Counted from the stretch's first letter, positions 1 to 6,619 are shown. The stretch: DNA of 10,631 bases from Verrucomicrobiota bacterium (GCA_003218785.1 QHOM01000010.1:1-10631); one strand, 5' to 3'. Made by a program: numbers and translations. The notes: generated from the sequence alone by a model not told the origin.

Positions 1-23
1 AATCCGCGTCCCGAAATCGAAAG

Positions 24-110
24 TGCCGATGGCCGGACTCGAACCGGCACGGGCCTTTTACGGCCCAACGGATTTTAAGTCCGTTGCGTCTGGCATTTCG
101 CCACATCGGC
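24..110 (-). tRNA. tRNA-Leu, anticodon UAA
   Basis: A class II tRNA that folds cleanly on the minus strand: a 7-bp acceptor stem (GCCGATG/CATCGGC), a 3-bp D stem, a 5-bp anticodon stem (ACGGA/TCCGT) with loop CTTAAAA, a long variable arm with a GGGCC/GGCCC stem, and a 5-bp T stem around TTCGAGT. The anticodon TAA is at 77-75, and A at 24 is the discriminator base expected for leucine tRNAs. CCA is not encoded; the bases after the discriminator read CTT. One oddity: the D loop reads AAATGCCAGA where leucine tRNAs normally carry GG at positions 18-19, so G19 appears to be C (plus-strand base 93). A TAAAAT box at 144-139 could be a -10 element for it, but no convincing -35 was seen. Confidence 0.95.
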
Positions 111-282
111 GCTCCACTCCACTCGCTGGAGTCTAAGCATTTTAAGCGTGCGGCCAAAACGAATTTCCTGGTGACCGAAGCTTTGACGCGCCTGGAAAGA
201 AGTCTTGAACTCCGGGTCCCAAATTGTGTAAACAATAAAAAAACAACAATCAACAATGCGAACCCATTAAAGAAAACACCTT

Positions 283-1177
283 ATGAACGACGACGAACAG
301 AAAGATGAATCTACTGACGATTCAGGACAGCAATCGGAAGAACAGCCCACTGACAGCGATCAACCCGCCGAGCAAACAGAAGACCAGACTGATGAGAGCG
401 ATCAGCCGGCTGAACAATCGGAAGAACAGCCCGCTGAGAGAGATCAACGAGCCGAACAATCAGGTGAGCAACCCGCTGAGGAAACCGATCAGCCGGCCGA
501 GCAAGCAGAAGAACAACCCGCGGAAAGCATCAGCCGGCCGAGCAATCAGAACGATGCGACGGCGGGAGGTGGCGGCGGTGGCGGCGGAACCGGCGGATGA
601 TTTGCGGGTGGCGGGCCGGCGGACGATGCGGTCGCTGCCGACAGTGGCGGTGGGCACACTCTAAAAGTGATCGCCAAATTCACGCAGAAGGGGGGTCAAA
701 AATTCATCGGCGACATTATGATTCAAGTCACCGATGGGCAGCGAGGCCCTCTCCTATTCCCGCTCGAGAAAGATCCTTGGCGAGACACCGCTTTAAAAGG
801 GAACATTATCACTACTCCACCGCTCAGCGTGGCCAGCAAGGAGGTCGTTGCCTATGCGAAAGCTCGCGTCACACTCATCGAGAGGGGCTACCGGATATGT
901 TGCAAGGCTTGCTGTTCCCGATGCCCAGCGGAGATACGTTGCAGACAAGGTTCGATGTGAAGGTAGCAGACTTCAATGACGGTTAAGGCAGACAACGCAG
1001 TCAAGGCGAAAGCCCAAGCCTTCGACCTTACTGAGGCGACGTTCGGTCTTGGGAGCAGAGGTAGAAGTGAAGGTGGAGAAAATCGCTAACCAGCAGTTTC
1101 GCGTCAGCGGCAGGTACCTTACGGGACCATTTCCTCGCCTGACGGGAAACTTGTCTTTTGAGTATCACTTCATCTGA
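283..1177 (+). pseudogene. Decayed acidic tandem-repeat protein with unknown C-terminal domain
   Basis: I do not recognise the family. The reading starts at ATG 283 with no clear ribosome binding site and gives about 94 very acidic E/Q/P/A/D residues, then a glycine run. A TGA at 598-600 interrupts, but the same frame continues with more glycine (FAGGGPADD) and a sensible globular sequence (KFTQKGGQKF, IGDIMIQVTD), so the stop looks like a mutation. At about 881-884 a one-base loss moves the coherent reading to the next frame (LPDMLQGLLFPMPSGDTLQ), ending at TAA 984-986. From ATG 976 another frame continues (MTVKADNAVKAKAQAFDLTE), and an extra G in the run 1051-1053 shifts it again to a strand-rich tail (VEVKVEKIANQQF ... 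NLSFEYHFI) ending at TGA 1175-1177. I read all of this as one gene of roughly 300 residues. Alternatively there were two genes overlapping at 976-986. Composition suggests an acidic linker followed by a beta-rich domain. No signal peptide or membrane segment is visible. Confidence 0.65.
355..528 (+). repeat. 42-45 bp coding tandem repeat (four units, degenerate fifth)
   Basis: Four consecutive units encode 14-15 residues each with consensus SDQPAEQSEEQPAE (residues 25-38, 39-52, 53-66 and 67-81 of the reading from 283). A fifth unit begins at 526, but its nucleotide match (ATCAGCCGGCCGAGCA) continues only if one G missing between 528 and 529 is restored. In the actual frame it reads ISRPSNQN, and the frame then returns to a glycine run. 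Acidic, low-complexity repeats like these usually act as flexible spacers; that role is inferred. Confidence 0.8.
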
Positions 1178-1217
1178 GAGGACCACTGTAAGACAATCAG
1201 CGAGATAACAACCCAAC

Positions 1218-1224
1218 AGAAGGA
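1218..1224 (+). promoter_or_regulatory. Ribosome binding site of the GH75-like gene
   Basis: AGAAGGA lies nine bases before ATG 1233 and is the clearest Shine-Dalgarno sequence in the window. It fixes the start of the following gene even though that gene is broken further on. Confidence 0.6.
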
Positions 1225-1232
1225 ACTAACAT

Positions 1233-1786
1233 ATGGCTAACCTCAAATTCCTTAAACGTATCGGCTACTCCGATATTAACACGTTAACTGACGACGACTC
1301 CGCGTTTTTCTATGAGTCTTGGCTGATGATAGATGCTGACGGAGCCTATCATGCTTACCACCCGGATGGAAGGTCCGGCCTCGATTACCTCGGCAATGCT
1401 GGCCGGCCCGGCAATTGGTGGGCGTTGGTAACTAATAACGGTGAGGCTAGCGGTCGCCCAGTGATTCAGACAGACACTGATCCGGCTCCAGGCTTTTATG
1501 TTTCAACGACATCATTGGAAGATCCGAATTGGCGGTTTACGCAGACGTGGGACCTGCCAGCAAGATTGGCGAAGGATCGATTGCGCTGGCGGCAGCACTT
1601 GGGGTTCCTTCAAGTCCAAAGAGCGGCGGCGTTGCCCATGGAATCGTTTACATCGTGTTCCCCGGCAGTGCCCAGGGCTGGCCACTCTCGCAGCCGGAGA
1701 TCGACCAGTATGGAGCGCAGCTTTTCGCAAGGTGGGGAGGACTTGATAAGGCAAGAGAATCTTTTCCAGACTTGCAGTGGAGCTAA
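1233..1786 (+). pseudogene. Glycoside hydrolase family 75 (chitosanase-like), internally deleted and frameshifted
   Basis: The first ~99 residues match the N-terminal half of bacterial GH75-like proteins (IDADGAYHAYHPD, GNAGRPGNWWALVT, DPAPGFYVSTTSLEDP). From about 1529 the coherent reading moves to another frame, with YADVGPASKIGEGSIALA, GIVYIVFPGSAQG and QLFARWGG, ending at TAA 1784-1786. ADVGP followed by GEGS is the acidic active-site region of GH75. Between the halves, intact members have a further 30-40 residues (a segment like YVDSEKIPYIVLP and a GDxxVV strand) that are absent here. The gene therefore lost roughly 100 bases out of frame, with the junction within about 1521-1532. Family members hydrolyse beta-1,4 links in chitosan-type glucosamine polymers. 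No signal peptide is seen, so how the protein met its substrate is unclear. It follows the decayed repeat gene by 55 bases and may have been co-transcribed with it. Family assignment is from remembered motifs. Confidence 0.75.
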
Positions 1787-1873
1787 TGGAAGTTGAATCA
1801 ACAACCCGCATTGCAGGCTGGTTGAGATATGCCAACCGCAAAAAACTTTGAGCGCTGACGGCGCGCGAATAAC

Positions 1874-2767
1874 ATGTTTGGTTCCGCGATTCTAGATACG
1901 GCGATCGGATTAATCTTCGTCTATCTTGTCATAAGTCTCATTGTTAGTGCCGCCAATGAACTGCTGGCGGCAGTGTTCAGATTGCGCGCTCAGAATCTGT
2001 TTCTCGGCATTCGCGAATTGTTACAGGACCCGTCCGCGACAGGGCTGGTCAGTCGCTTCTATGAACACCCACTCATTGAGGCTTTAGCAGCGCAGGATAA
2101 GAAACCGTCATACATTCCTTCTCGAACGTTTGCACTGACGTTGCTGGATATAGTTTCACCTGTAGCACCAGCCGGTAATCGAACTCTGGACGATTTAAAG
2201 GCGGGAATCGAAAAGCTTCCTCAGCCTCTTCAGATTACGTTTCGCGTGCTCCTGGACGACGCTGGGCACGACATGGAACAGTTCAAGAAACAGCTCGAAA
2301 CTTGGTTCAATTCCTCGATGGAACGCGTTTCCGGTTGGTACAAACGAAAAACTCAGGCGATCCAGCTGGCCTTAGCTCTCGTTATCGTTGTCGTAGGCAA
2401 CGTAGACAGCGTTCGAATTGTAAGAAGCCTCTCCGGCGTGAATTCTCCCCTTCGCGATTCGATCAAGGCCGCAGCGCAATCTTTTGTCGAGCAAAAGGTG
2501 CAACAAGGAGATCCGCAAAAGCAACTAACTACGGCGACCGAAGCAATCGGAAATCTCGCATTGCCCATTGGCTGGGTGGACGGCGGCCACGTAGGAGCAA
2601 GTAATATTCTCGGTTGGCTCATTACTGCCCTGGCCGCCTCACTTGGTGCGCCATTCTGGTTTGACCTCCTGAATAGGTTTGTGAACGTTCGCGCGTCGGG
2701 GAAAGCGCCAAAGGACGAGCCGAAGTCGCCCAAGGAAGTCCCGATACCGAAACAACCTGGCGGCTAA
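1874..2767 (+). CDS. Conserved membrane protein of unknown function, 297 aa
   Basis: An intact reading frame from ATG 1874. It has an N-terminal hydrophobic segment at residues ~7-34 (LDTAIGLIFVYLVISLIVSAANE), a central soluble part rich in charged helices (PSYIPSRTFAL at 79-89; LLDDAGHDMEQFKKQLETWF around 126-145; MERVSGWYKRK at 149-159), a second hydrophobic segment at ~162-180, and a third at ~244-263 running into GAPFWFDLLNRFVNVR. The C-terminus is a Lys/Pro-rich tail. This pattern (SAANE, PSRTFAL, RVSGWYKR, GAPFWFDLLN) recurs, as far as I recall, in a widespread uncharacterised family found in many phyla. No enzymatic motif is visible. It most likely sits in the inner membrane with the central part on one side. 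There is no obvious Shine-Dalgarno. It converges with the permease gene, 22 bases away. Confidence 0.85.
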   Translation: MFGSAILDTAIGLIFVYLVISLIVSAANELLAAVFRLRAQNLFLGIRELLQDPSATGLVSRFYEHPLIEALAAQDKKPSYIPSRTFALTLLDIVSPVAPAGNRTLDDLKAGIEKLPQPLQITFRVLLDDAGHDMEQFKKQLETWFNSSMERVSGWYKRKTQAIQLALALVIVVVGNVDSVRIVRSLSGVNSPLRDSIKAAAQSFVEQKVQQGDPQKQLTTATEAIGNLALPIGWVDGGHVGASNILGWLITALAASLGAPFWFDLLNRFVNVRASGKAPKDEPKSPKEVPIPKQPGG

Positions 2768-2789
2768 GCTGGGAAGACTTGATAATTAG

Positions 2790-3737
2790 CTAACCTTCCT
2801 GGATCACTGGCTCCCGGATTTCCGCTCTTCGGAAAATCATCCACACGCCGGCAAGCACGAAACACGCGCCGAGAAGCGACCAGAGAGAGAATTTCTCTCC
2901 GCCAATCGCCCACCCTAGCGCGACCGCGCCGGGTGGCGTGATGAGCGAGATCGCTTGCAGGTTCGCCACAGTCATCCGCGGCAGCAGCCAGTAAAGAAGC
3001 AAAAATGTGAGCGCCGAGCCGATCACGGCAAGGTAAAGCAAACAGAAGATCGACAACCCGCTCCAATGAAAGCGCAGCGGATTCCCTTCCACAATAAATC
3101 CGGTCACGAGCAACGGAACCACCCCAAAGATCATTTGCCATGCCGCGATCATCGCCGGGGCCAACTGGATCACACGCGATTTGAGCAGGACATTCGAGAA
3201 CGCCGCACCGGTAGCTCCAAACACGATGCCGAGTCCACCCCAGAACGCCATTAACCCGTTGAACCCGAGAAGCCGCTCGCAGATTATCGCCACACCGCCA
3301 AGCGCGAGTAGCGCGCCGAGAAGTTTTTGCAGGCGCAATGGTTCATCGGGGAGCATCAGATGGGCGAACACCATGCCGAAGATCGGGATCGTCGCCTGCA
3401 ACACCGCTGCCAGACCGGACGAAACGTGTAGTTCTCCCCAAAAAAGCAGCCCGTAGTTCACAGCAAACATTAGAACGCCGGTAAAAGCCAGAACCAGGTA
3501 ATCCGACGCCCGCCGCGGCAATAGGCGCACCCGCCCCGTTGACACCACAAGAAGAACGATTACTGCGAGAACGAAACGGATGGCCGCGTAAGAAATCGGC
3601 GGCAAATCGCGCAATCCGATCTTGATAACGAGCCACGTCGAGCTCCAAACGACGCAAAGCGTCAACCACGCCACCGGTACGCCCCATCCGACCCTGGGCC
3701 GCCAACTGTGCTTCGATCGTGCGTTCGTCGCTTTCAT
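2790..3737 (-). CDS. EamA/DMT-superfamily permease, 315 aa
   Basis: A typical ten-helix drug/metabolite transporter built from two EamA domains (about residues 20-150 and 163-305). Domain one begins with AWLTLCVVWSSTWLVIKIGL, containing the W-S-S-x-W pattern common in this family, followed by an AAIRF helix; GGVAI closes the first half. Domain two has a FSNVLLKSR-type start after a glycine-rich helix, and a QAISLITPPGAVALGW segment near 260-275, which is the family's usual penultimate region. The length is normal (about 300). The positive C-terminal end (FRRAEIRE) is cytoplasmic by the positive-inside rule. The substrate cannot be told; members export amino acids, nucleosides or other small metabolites. 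It starts at ATG 3737 downstream of the hydratase gene on the same strand, 115 bases apart with a palindromic element between, so co-transcription is possible but uncertain. Confidence 0.92.
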   Translation of the reverse strand: MKATNARSKHSWRPRVGWGVPVAWLTLCVVWSSTWLVIKIGLRDLPPISYAAIRFVLAVIVLLVVSTGRVRLLPRRASDYLVLAFTGVLMFAVNYGLLFWGELHVSSGLAAVLQATIPIFGMVFAHLMLPDEPLRLQKLLGALLALGGVAIICERLLGFNGLMAFWGGLGIVFGATGAAFSNVLLKSRVIQLAPAMIAAWQMIFGVVPLLVTGFIVEGNPLRFHWSGLSIFCLLYLAVIGSALTFLLLYWLLPRMTVANLQAISLITPPGAVALGWAIGGEKFSLWSLLGACFVLAGVWMIFRRAEIREPVIQEG

Positions 3738-3761
3738 TTACTCGTCAGATTCAGGCCGCAC

Positions 3762-3829
3762 TGTAGCGACAGCCTTGGCGGCTGCGAAGCGATTGTTGTT
3801 ACGCGCCGGACGCGTGTCTGTGTTCTACA
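3762..3829. repeat. REP/MITE-like palindromic element, copy 1
   Basis: A 68-base intergenic element bounded by TGTAG (3762-3766) and its inverted complement CTACA (3825-3829). It holds two internal hairpins: CAGCC-TTGGC-GGCTG (3770-3784) and ACGCG-CCGGA-CGCGT (3801-3815). The same architecture, two hairpins between TGTAG and CTACA, occurs at 6241-6299. It lies between the hydratase end and the permease start. As RNA it could fold in a mRNA spanning the two genes. It encodes no protein. Confidence 0.6.
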
Positions 3830-3852
3830 TCGAGCGCGCGATACGCACGCCG

Positions 3853-4524
3853 CTAGTGAACCCAATTCGGTGCCCGTTTCTCGTTAAACGCGGCGATCCC
3901 TTCACGCGCTTCTCTCGATTCGCGGGCTTGCACGTGATACTTGAGCGCAAGATCGATATCTTCTCGCACCGAACGCCACTGGAATTCTTCTATTAATCGT
4001 TTCGTTTGTGTTAAAGCGCCTGGCGCGCCCTGCAAAACTGCATCGGCAAACTTTTGCGCTTCGCTCATCAAATCATCCCGAGCGACAACCCGATTGACGA
4101 GGCCGATTTCTTTAGCCCGTTGGGCATCGATCAATTCGGAGCCGAGTAATAGTTCGCGCATGTTTCGTTCGCCTACCTGCCGGCGTAAAAAAGTCATGAC
4201 TAAACCAGCCACCAAACCGCGACGCACTTCCGGATACCCAATCTTTGTTCCTTCTGCTGCGACAACAAAATCGCAGGCCGACATGATTCCCGCGCCGCCA
4301 GCGACCGCCGCTCCGTGTACGGCTGCAATTGTAACCAAACGGGTTTGGCTGAGTGTGAGGAGGGTTTTCGCAACCAACTCCGCCATGGCGTGCGCGTTTT
4401 GCGAGGTTGCTGCTTTCAAGTCCATACCGGTACAAAAGGCAGCCCCAGTGCCACGAAAAATGATGATACGTTTATGCGGTTCGTCCGACACAACCTTGAT
4501 TGCAGCCGTGAGCTCCGTCAGCAA
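3853..4524 (-). CDS. Enoyl-CoA hydratase/isomerase family protein, N-terminally short
   Basis: A crotonase-fold protein. It carries the oxyanion-hole motif GTGAAFCTGMDL (residues 25-36 from the TTG at 4524) and the second oxyanion/active-site region AAVHGAAVAGGAGI (67-80). E99 in GYPEVRRGL sits where rat enoyl-CoA hydratase has Glu164. The Glu144 position is a glycine (G79), as in several methylglutaconyl-CoA hydratase-like and other crotonase relatives. The C-terminus (FNEKRAPNW) is complete. The frame is open upstream only to 4542 (RFSDIELL), where a TAA lies, so the usual first ~25-30 residues, including the LNRPxxRNA strand, are missing. There is no ATG; TTG 4524 is the only plausible start. 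It begins 27 bases after the carboxylase stop, so the loss probably removed the original start. It may be non-functional. By context the intact gene would act in branched-chain acyl-CoA breakdown. Confidence 0.8.
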   Translation of the reverse strand: MLTELTAAIKVVSDEPHKRIIIFRGTGAAFCTGMDLKAATSQNAHAMAELVAKTLLTLSQTRLVTIAAVHGAAVAGGAGIMSACDFVVAAEGTKIGYPEVRRGLVAGLVMTFLRRQVGERNMRELLLGSELIDAQRAKEIGLVNRVVARDDLMSEAQKFADAVLQGAPGALTQTKRLIEEFQWRSVREDIDLALKYHVQARESREAREGIAAFNEKRAPNWVH

Positions 4525-4551
4525 TTCAATGTCACTGAATCGTTAAATCGA

Positions 4552-6198
4552 TTAGACCTGGATGACACCAGTGTGAAAGCGCGCCTTGGGCGTTGGACGC
4601 GAGACGTATTGTAATAAGCGGATCAGAACGTCCCGCGTCTCGTGCGGTTGAATGATTGCGTCCACCCAACCGCGTGCAGCACCGTAACGGATATCGGTTT
4701 GTTCTTCGTAATTCTTTTTGACGGTGGCGCGAAGCTCCTCGAGTTCTTCCGGCGAAGATTTCTTGTCGCGTTCTCTCGCGCGAGCAAGAACTGCAAAGAC
4801 GGTGTCGGATGCCTGGGCGGCGCCCATCACGGCGTAGCGAGCAGTCGGCCAGGCAACGATAAATCGCGGATCGTATGCCTTTCCGCACATCGCGTAGTTC
4901 CCGGCACCAAATGATGCGCCGACAACGACTGTGATCTTTGGCACCACGGAATTGCTGACCGCGTTCACCAACTTCGCGCCGCTCCGAATGATCCCGCTCT
5001 CTTCCGCGTCGCGTCCCACCATAAAACCGGTAACGTCCTGGAAAAAGATAATCGGCAAGCCCGTTTGATTGCAGTCCATCACGAAACGCGCCGCTTTATC
5101 GGCACTATCGGAATAAATGACGCCACCCATCTGAATTCCTTCCTTCTTGGTCCGGACCTGCAAGCGCTGATTTGCAACGATGCCGACCGCACGCCCCGCA
5201 ACGCGCGCGTATGCGGTCACAATAGTTTTGCCGTAATCGGCTTTGTATTCGTCGATTGAGTCTGCATCGACGACCGCGGCGAGCAAATCACGCACATCGT
5301 ACTGCTTCTGCCCATCAAAGCTGATCAAGTCGTAGACCGAATCGGGACTCTTCGCTGGTTTCGCCGTTTTTGTGTCGATCGGCGCGCCCGGCGGTCGCGC
5401 CCTACCGTCCTCCTGTGCTTCCGGCAGCAACGCGATGAGGGAACGAAGGCGTTTAAGACATGACGGATCATCCTTTTCAAAAAAGTCTACCGTGCCGCTT
5501 ATTTCTGCATGCATTTGCGCCCCGCCCAGTTCCTCCGCATCGACTATCTGTCCGATAGCTGCTTTGACCAGAGAAGGCCCGGCTAGATACAAACCGCTTC
5601 CCTTCGTCATTAAAATTTTGTCGCACAGAACCGGCAGGTAAGCGCCGCCCGCGACGCAATTACCCATGATGGCAGCAAATTGAGGAATGCCAGCCGCGGA
5701 AATGATAGAGTTGTTGCGAAAGATGCGGCCGAAATCATCTTCGTCCGGAAAAATTTCATCCTGCATTGGCAGGAATACGCCCGCCGAATCGACCAGGTAA
5801 ATGATTGGGAGGGAGCACTCGAATGCGATTCGCTGAGCGCGAATGACCTTTTTCGTTGTTTGCGGAAAGAACGCGCCGGCTTTCACGGTCGCGTCGTTCG
5901 CGATGACCATGCAGGAAACGCACTCGATATTCCCAATGCCTGTGACCACTCCCGCCGCAGGGATCTTTCCCCATTGCTCGTACATTTTGTAAGCCGCCCA
6001 GAGGCCGATCTCGAAAAACTGCGAGTCTTTGTCCAGCAAATGACCGATCCGTTCGCGCACTGGCAAACGGCCCATCTTGCGTTGACGTTCGTGGCCGGCT
6101 TTGCCTCCGCCTTCCCGCAGTACGGCTTCTTCGTTGGAAATTGCAGCGCAGTGAGCGCGCAACAATTCACTGCTGGAAGATGGCGACGAACGGGACAT
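4552..6198 (-). CDS. Acyl-CoA carboxylase carboxyltransferase subunit (methylcrotonyl-CoA carboxylase beta type)
   Basis: An intact carboxyltransferase of 548 residues from ATG 6198; a GTG at 6210 would add four more. Two crotonase-like halves are evident. The N half (~30-260) has MGRLPVRERIGHLLD, VANDATVK-like IANDATVKAG, YLVDSAGVFLPMQDE and NCVAGGAYLP. The C half (~290-540) has FFQDVTGFMVG, GASFGAGNYAMCGKAYDPRF and WPTARYAVMGAAQ. These fit methylcrotonyl/geranyl-type beta subunits better than propionyl-CoA ones, but the substrate is not proven. The enzyme moves a carboxyl group from biotin to an acyl-CoA and needs a biotin carboxylase and a biotin carrier, neither of which is in this window. 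A Pro/Lys/Thr-rich linker at ~260-290 joins the halves. The hydratase gene follows directly, pointing to leucine-type catabolism. No strong Shine-Dalgarno is seen for either start. Confidence 0.93.
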   Translation of the reverse strand: MSRSSPSSSSELLRAHCAAISNEEAVLREGGGKAGHERQRKMGRLPVRERIGHLLDKDSQFFEIGLWAAYKMYEQWGKIPAAGVVTGIGNIECVSCMVIANDATVKAGAFFPQTTKKVIRAQRIAFECSLPIIYLVDSAGVFLPMQDEIFPDEDDFGRIFRNNSIISAAGIPQFAAIMGNCVAGGAYLPVLCDKILMTKGSGLYLAGPSLVKAAIGQIVDAEELGGAQMHAEISGTVDFFEKDDPSCLKRLRSLIALLPEAQEDGRARPPGAPIDTKTAKPAKSPDSVYDLISFDGQKQYDVRDLLAAVVDADSIDEYKADYGKTIVTAYARVAGRAVGIVANQRLQVRTKKEGIQMGGVIYSDSADKAARFVMDCNQTGLPIIFFQDVTGFMVGRDAEESGIIRSGAKLVNAVSNSVVPKITVVVGASFGAGNYAMCGKAYDPRFIVAWPTARYAVMGAAQASDTVFAVLARARERDKKSSPEELEELRATVKKNYEEQTDIRYGAARGWVDAIIQPHETRDVLIRLLQYVSRPTPKARFHTGVIQV

Positions 6199-6240
6199 GA
6201 CGCGAAGCACGCTTAATCTGCGGAGCAGATTGAATCAAGC

Positions 6241-6299
6241 TGTAGTGGGGCGTGTCGCCCGCCCTATTCTTAATTGCGGCTGGCACAGCCGCCTCTACA
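6241..6299. repeat. REP/MITE-like palindromic element, copy 2
   Basis: A 59-base element bounded by TGTAG (6241-6245) and CTACA (6295-6299). It contains hairpin GGGCG-TGT-CGCCC (6248-6260) and a stronger hairpin GCGGCTG-GCA-CAGCCGC (6276-6292, seven perfect pairs). It lies between the stop of the small membrane gene (three bases away) and the carboxylase start, so it would sit in the 3' untranslated RNA of the former. It shares its ends and layout, but not its stem sequences, with the element at 3762-3829. Confidence 0.65.
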
Positions 6300-6301
6300 G
6301 G

Positions 6302-6604
6302 CTAATAGATGTCTGTATTGGAGCTGTAACCAGAATCTCCGCGAATGGAACGTAAACGGGCACGGCTTCCCCATTCCGATTCCGGTCGATTGATCTGCCC
6401 CAATGCAGTTCTGACCAACCACGGCGCGGCGGCCAAAGCGCCGATTGAAACCAGCGCAATCGCGGCTGCCTGGCGAATCGAAGGTTTGATCTTGTCCGCC
6501 ATTAATATGCCCAGGCCAAGGCCAATGGCAGTGCGCATCACCATGAGCAACGGATCAACGGGAAGCTGCTCGGCGGTTTTTGAAATGGATATCGGGAGAG
6601 ACAT
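6302..6604 (-). CDS. Small two-helix membrane protein, 100 aa, unknown function
   Basis: It starts at ATG 6604 with a weak GGTAGG ribosome-binding-like sequence just before it. There are two hydrophobic segments: residues ~19-36 (LLMVMRTAIGLGLGILMA) and ~43-63 (IRQAAAIALVSIGALAAAP), separated by a short charged loop (DKIKPS). A polar, Arg-rich C-terminus follows (NRPESEWGSRARLRSIRGDSGY). I recognise no family. The hydrophobic pattern and charge distribution argue for a real gene rather than the overlapping plus-strand frame, which is Arg/Ser-rich without structure. It is divergent from the guanylyltransferase gene, with 87 bases between starts. Confidence 0.65.
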   Translation of the reverse strand: MSLPISISKTAEQLPVDPLLMVMRTAIGLGLGILMADKIKPSIRQAAAIALVSIGALAAAPWLVRTALGQINRPESEWGSRARLRSIRGDSGYSSNTDIY

Positions 6605-6619
6605 CGCCTACCATATACG

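Noticed and set aside
24..110. tRNA as an integration site for the adjacent decayed genes
   Set aside because: Elements normally insert at the tRNA 3' end, which here faces the window's left edge. The decayed genes lie on the 5' side, and no repeat of the tRNA end or integrase was seen.
355..551. Regular repeats resembling a CRISPR array
   Set aside because: Units are contiguous 42-45 bp coding repeats without unique spacers, and they keep a reading frame.
598..600. TGA as selenocysteine or programmed read-through
   Set aside because: No hairpin suited to selenocysteine insertion was evident in the glycine-rich context, and several further lesions downstream make decay simpler.
1803..1823. 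Hairpin after the GH75 gene (AACCCGC/GCTGGTT)
   Set aside because: The stem has a mismatch and no following T run, so it is not a supported terminator.
2768..2800. Shared terminator between the convergent genes
   Set aside because: Only a GGAAG/CTTCC pair with an 18-base loop and a short TTAGCTAA palindrome are present, with no T run; too weak to call.
3941..4546. Long plus-strand open frame of 201 codons
   Set aside because: It is antisense to the hydratase gene, Ser/Arg/Thr-rich, and has no recognisable motif.
5680..6216. Plus-strand open frame of 178 codons opposite the carboxylase
   Set aside because: The minus strand carries clear carboxyltransferase motifs across the whole span; the plus frame is its shadow.
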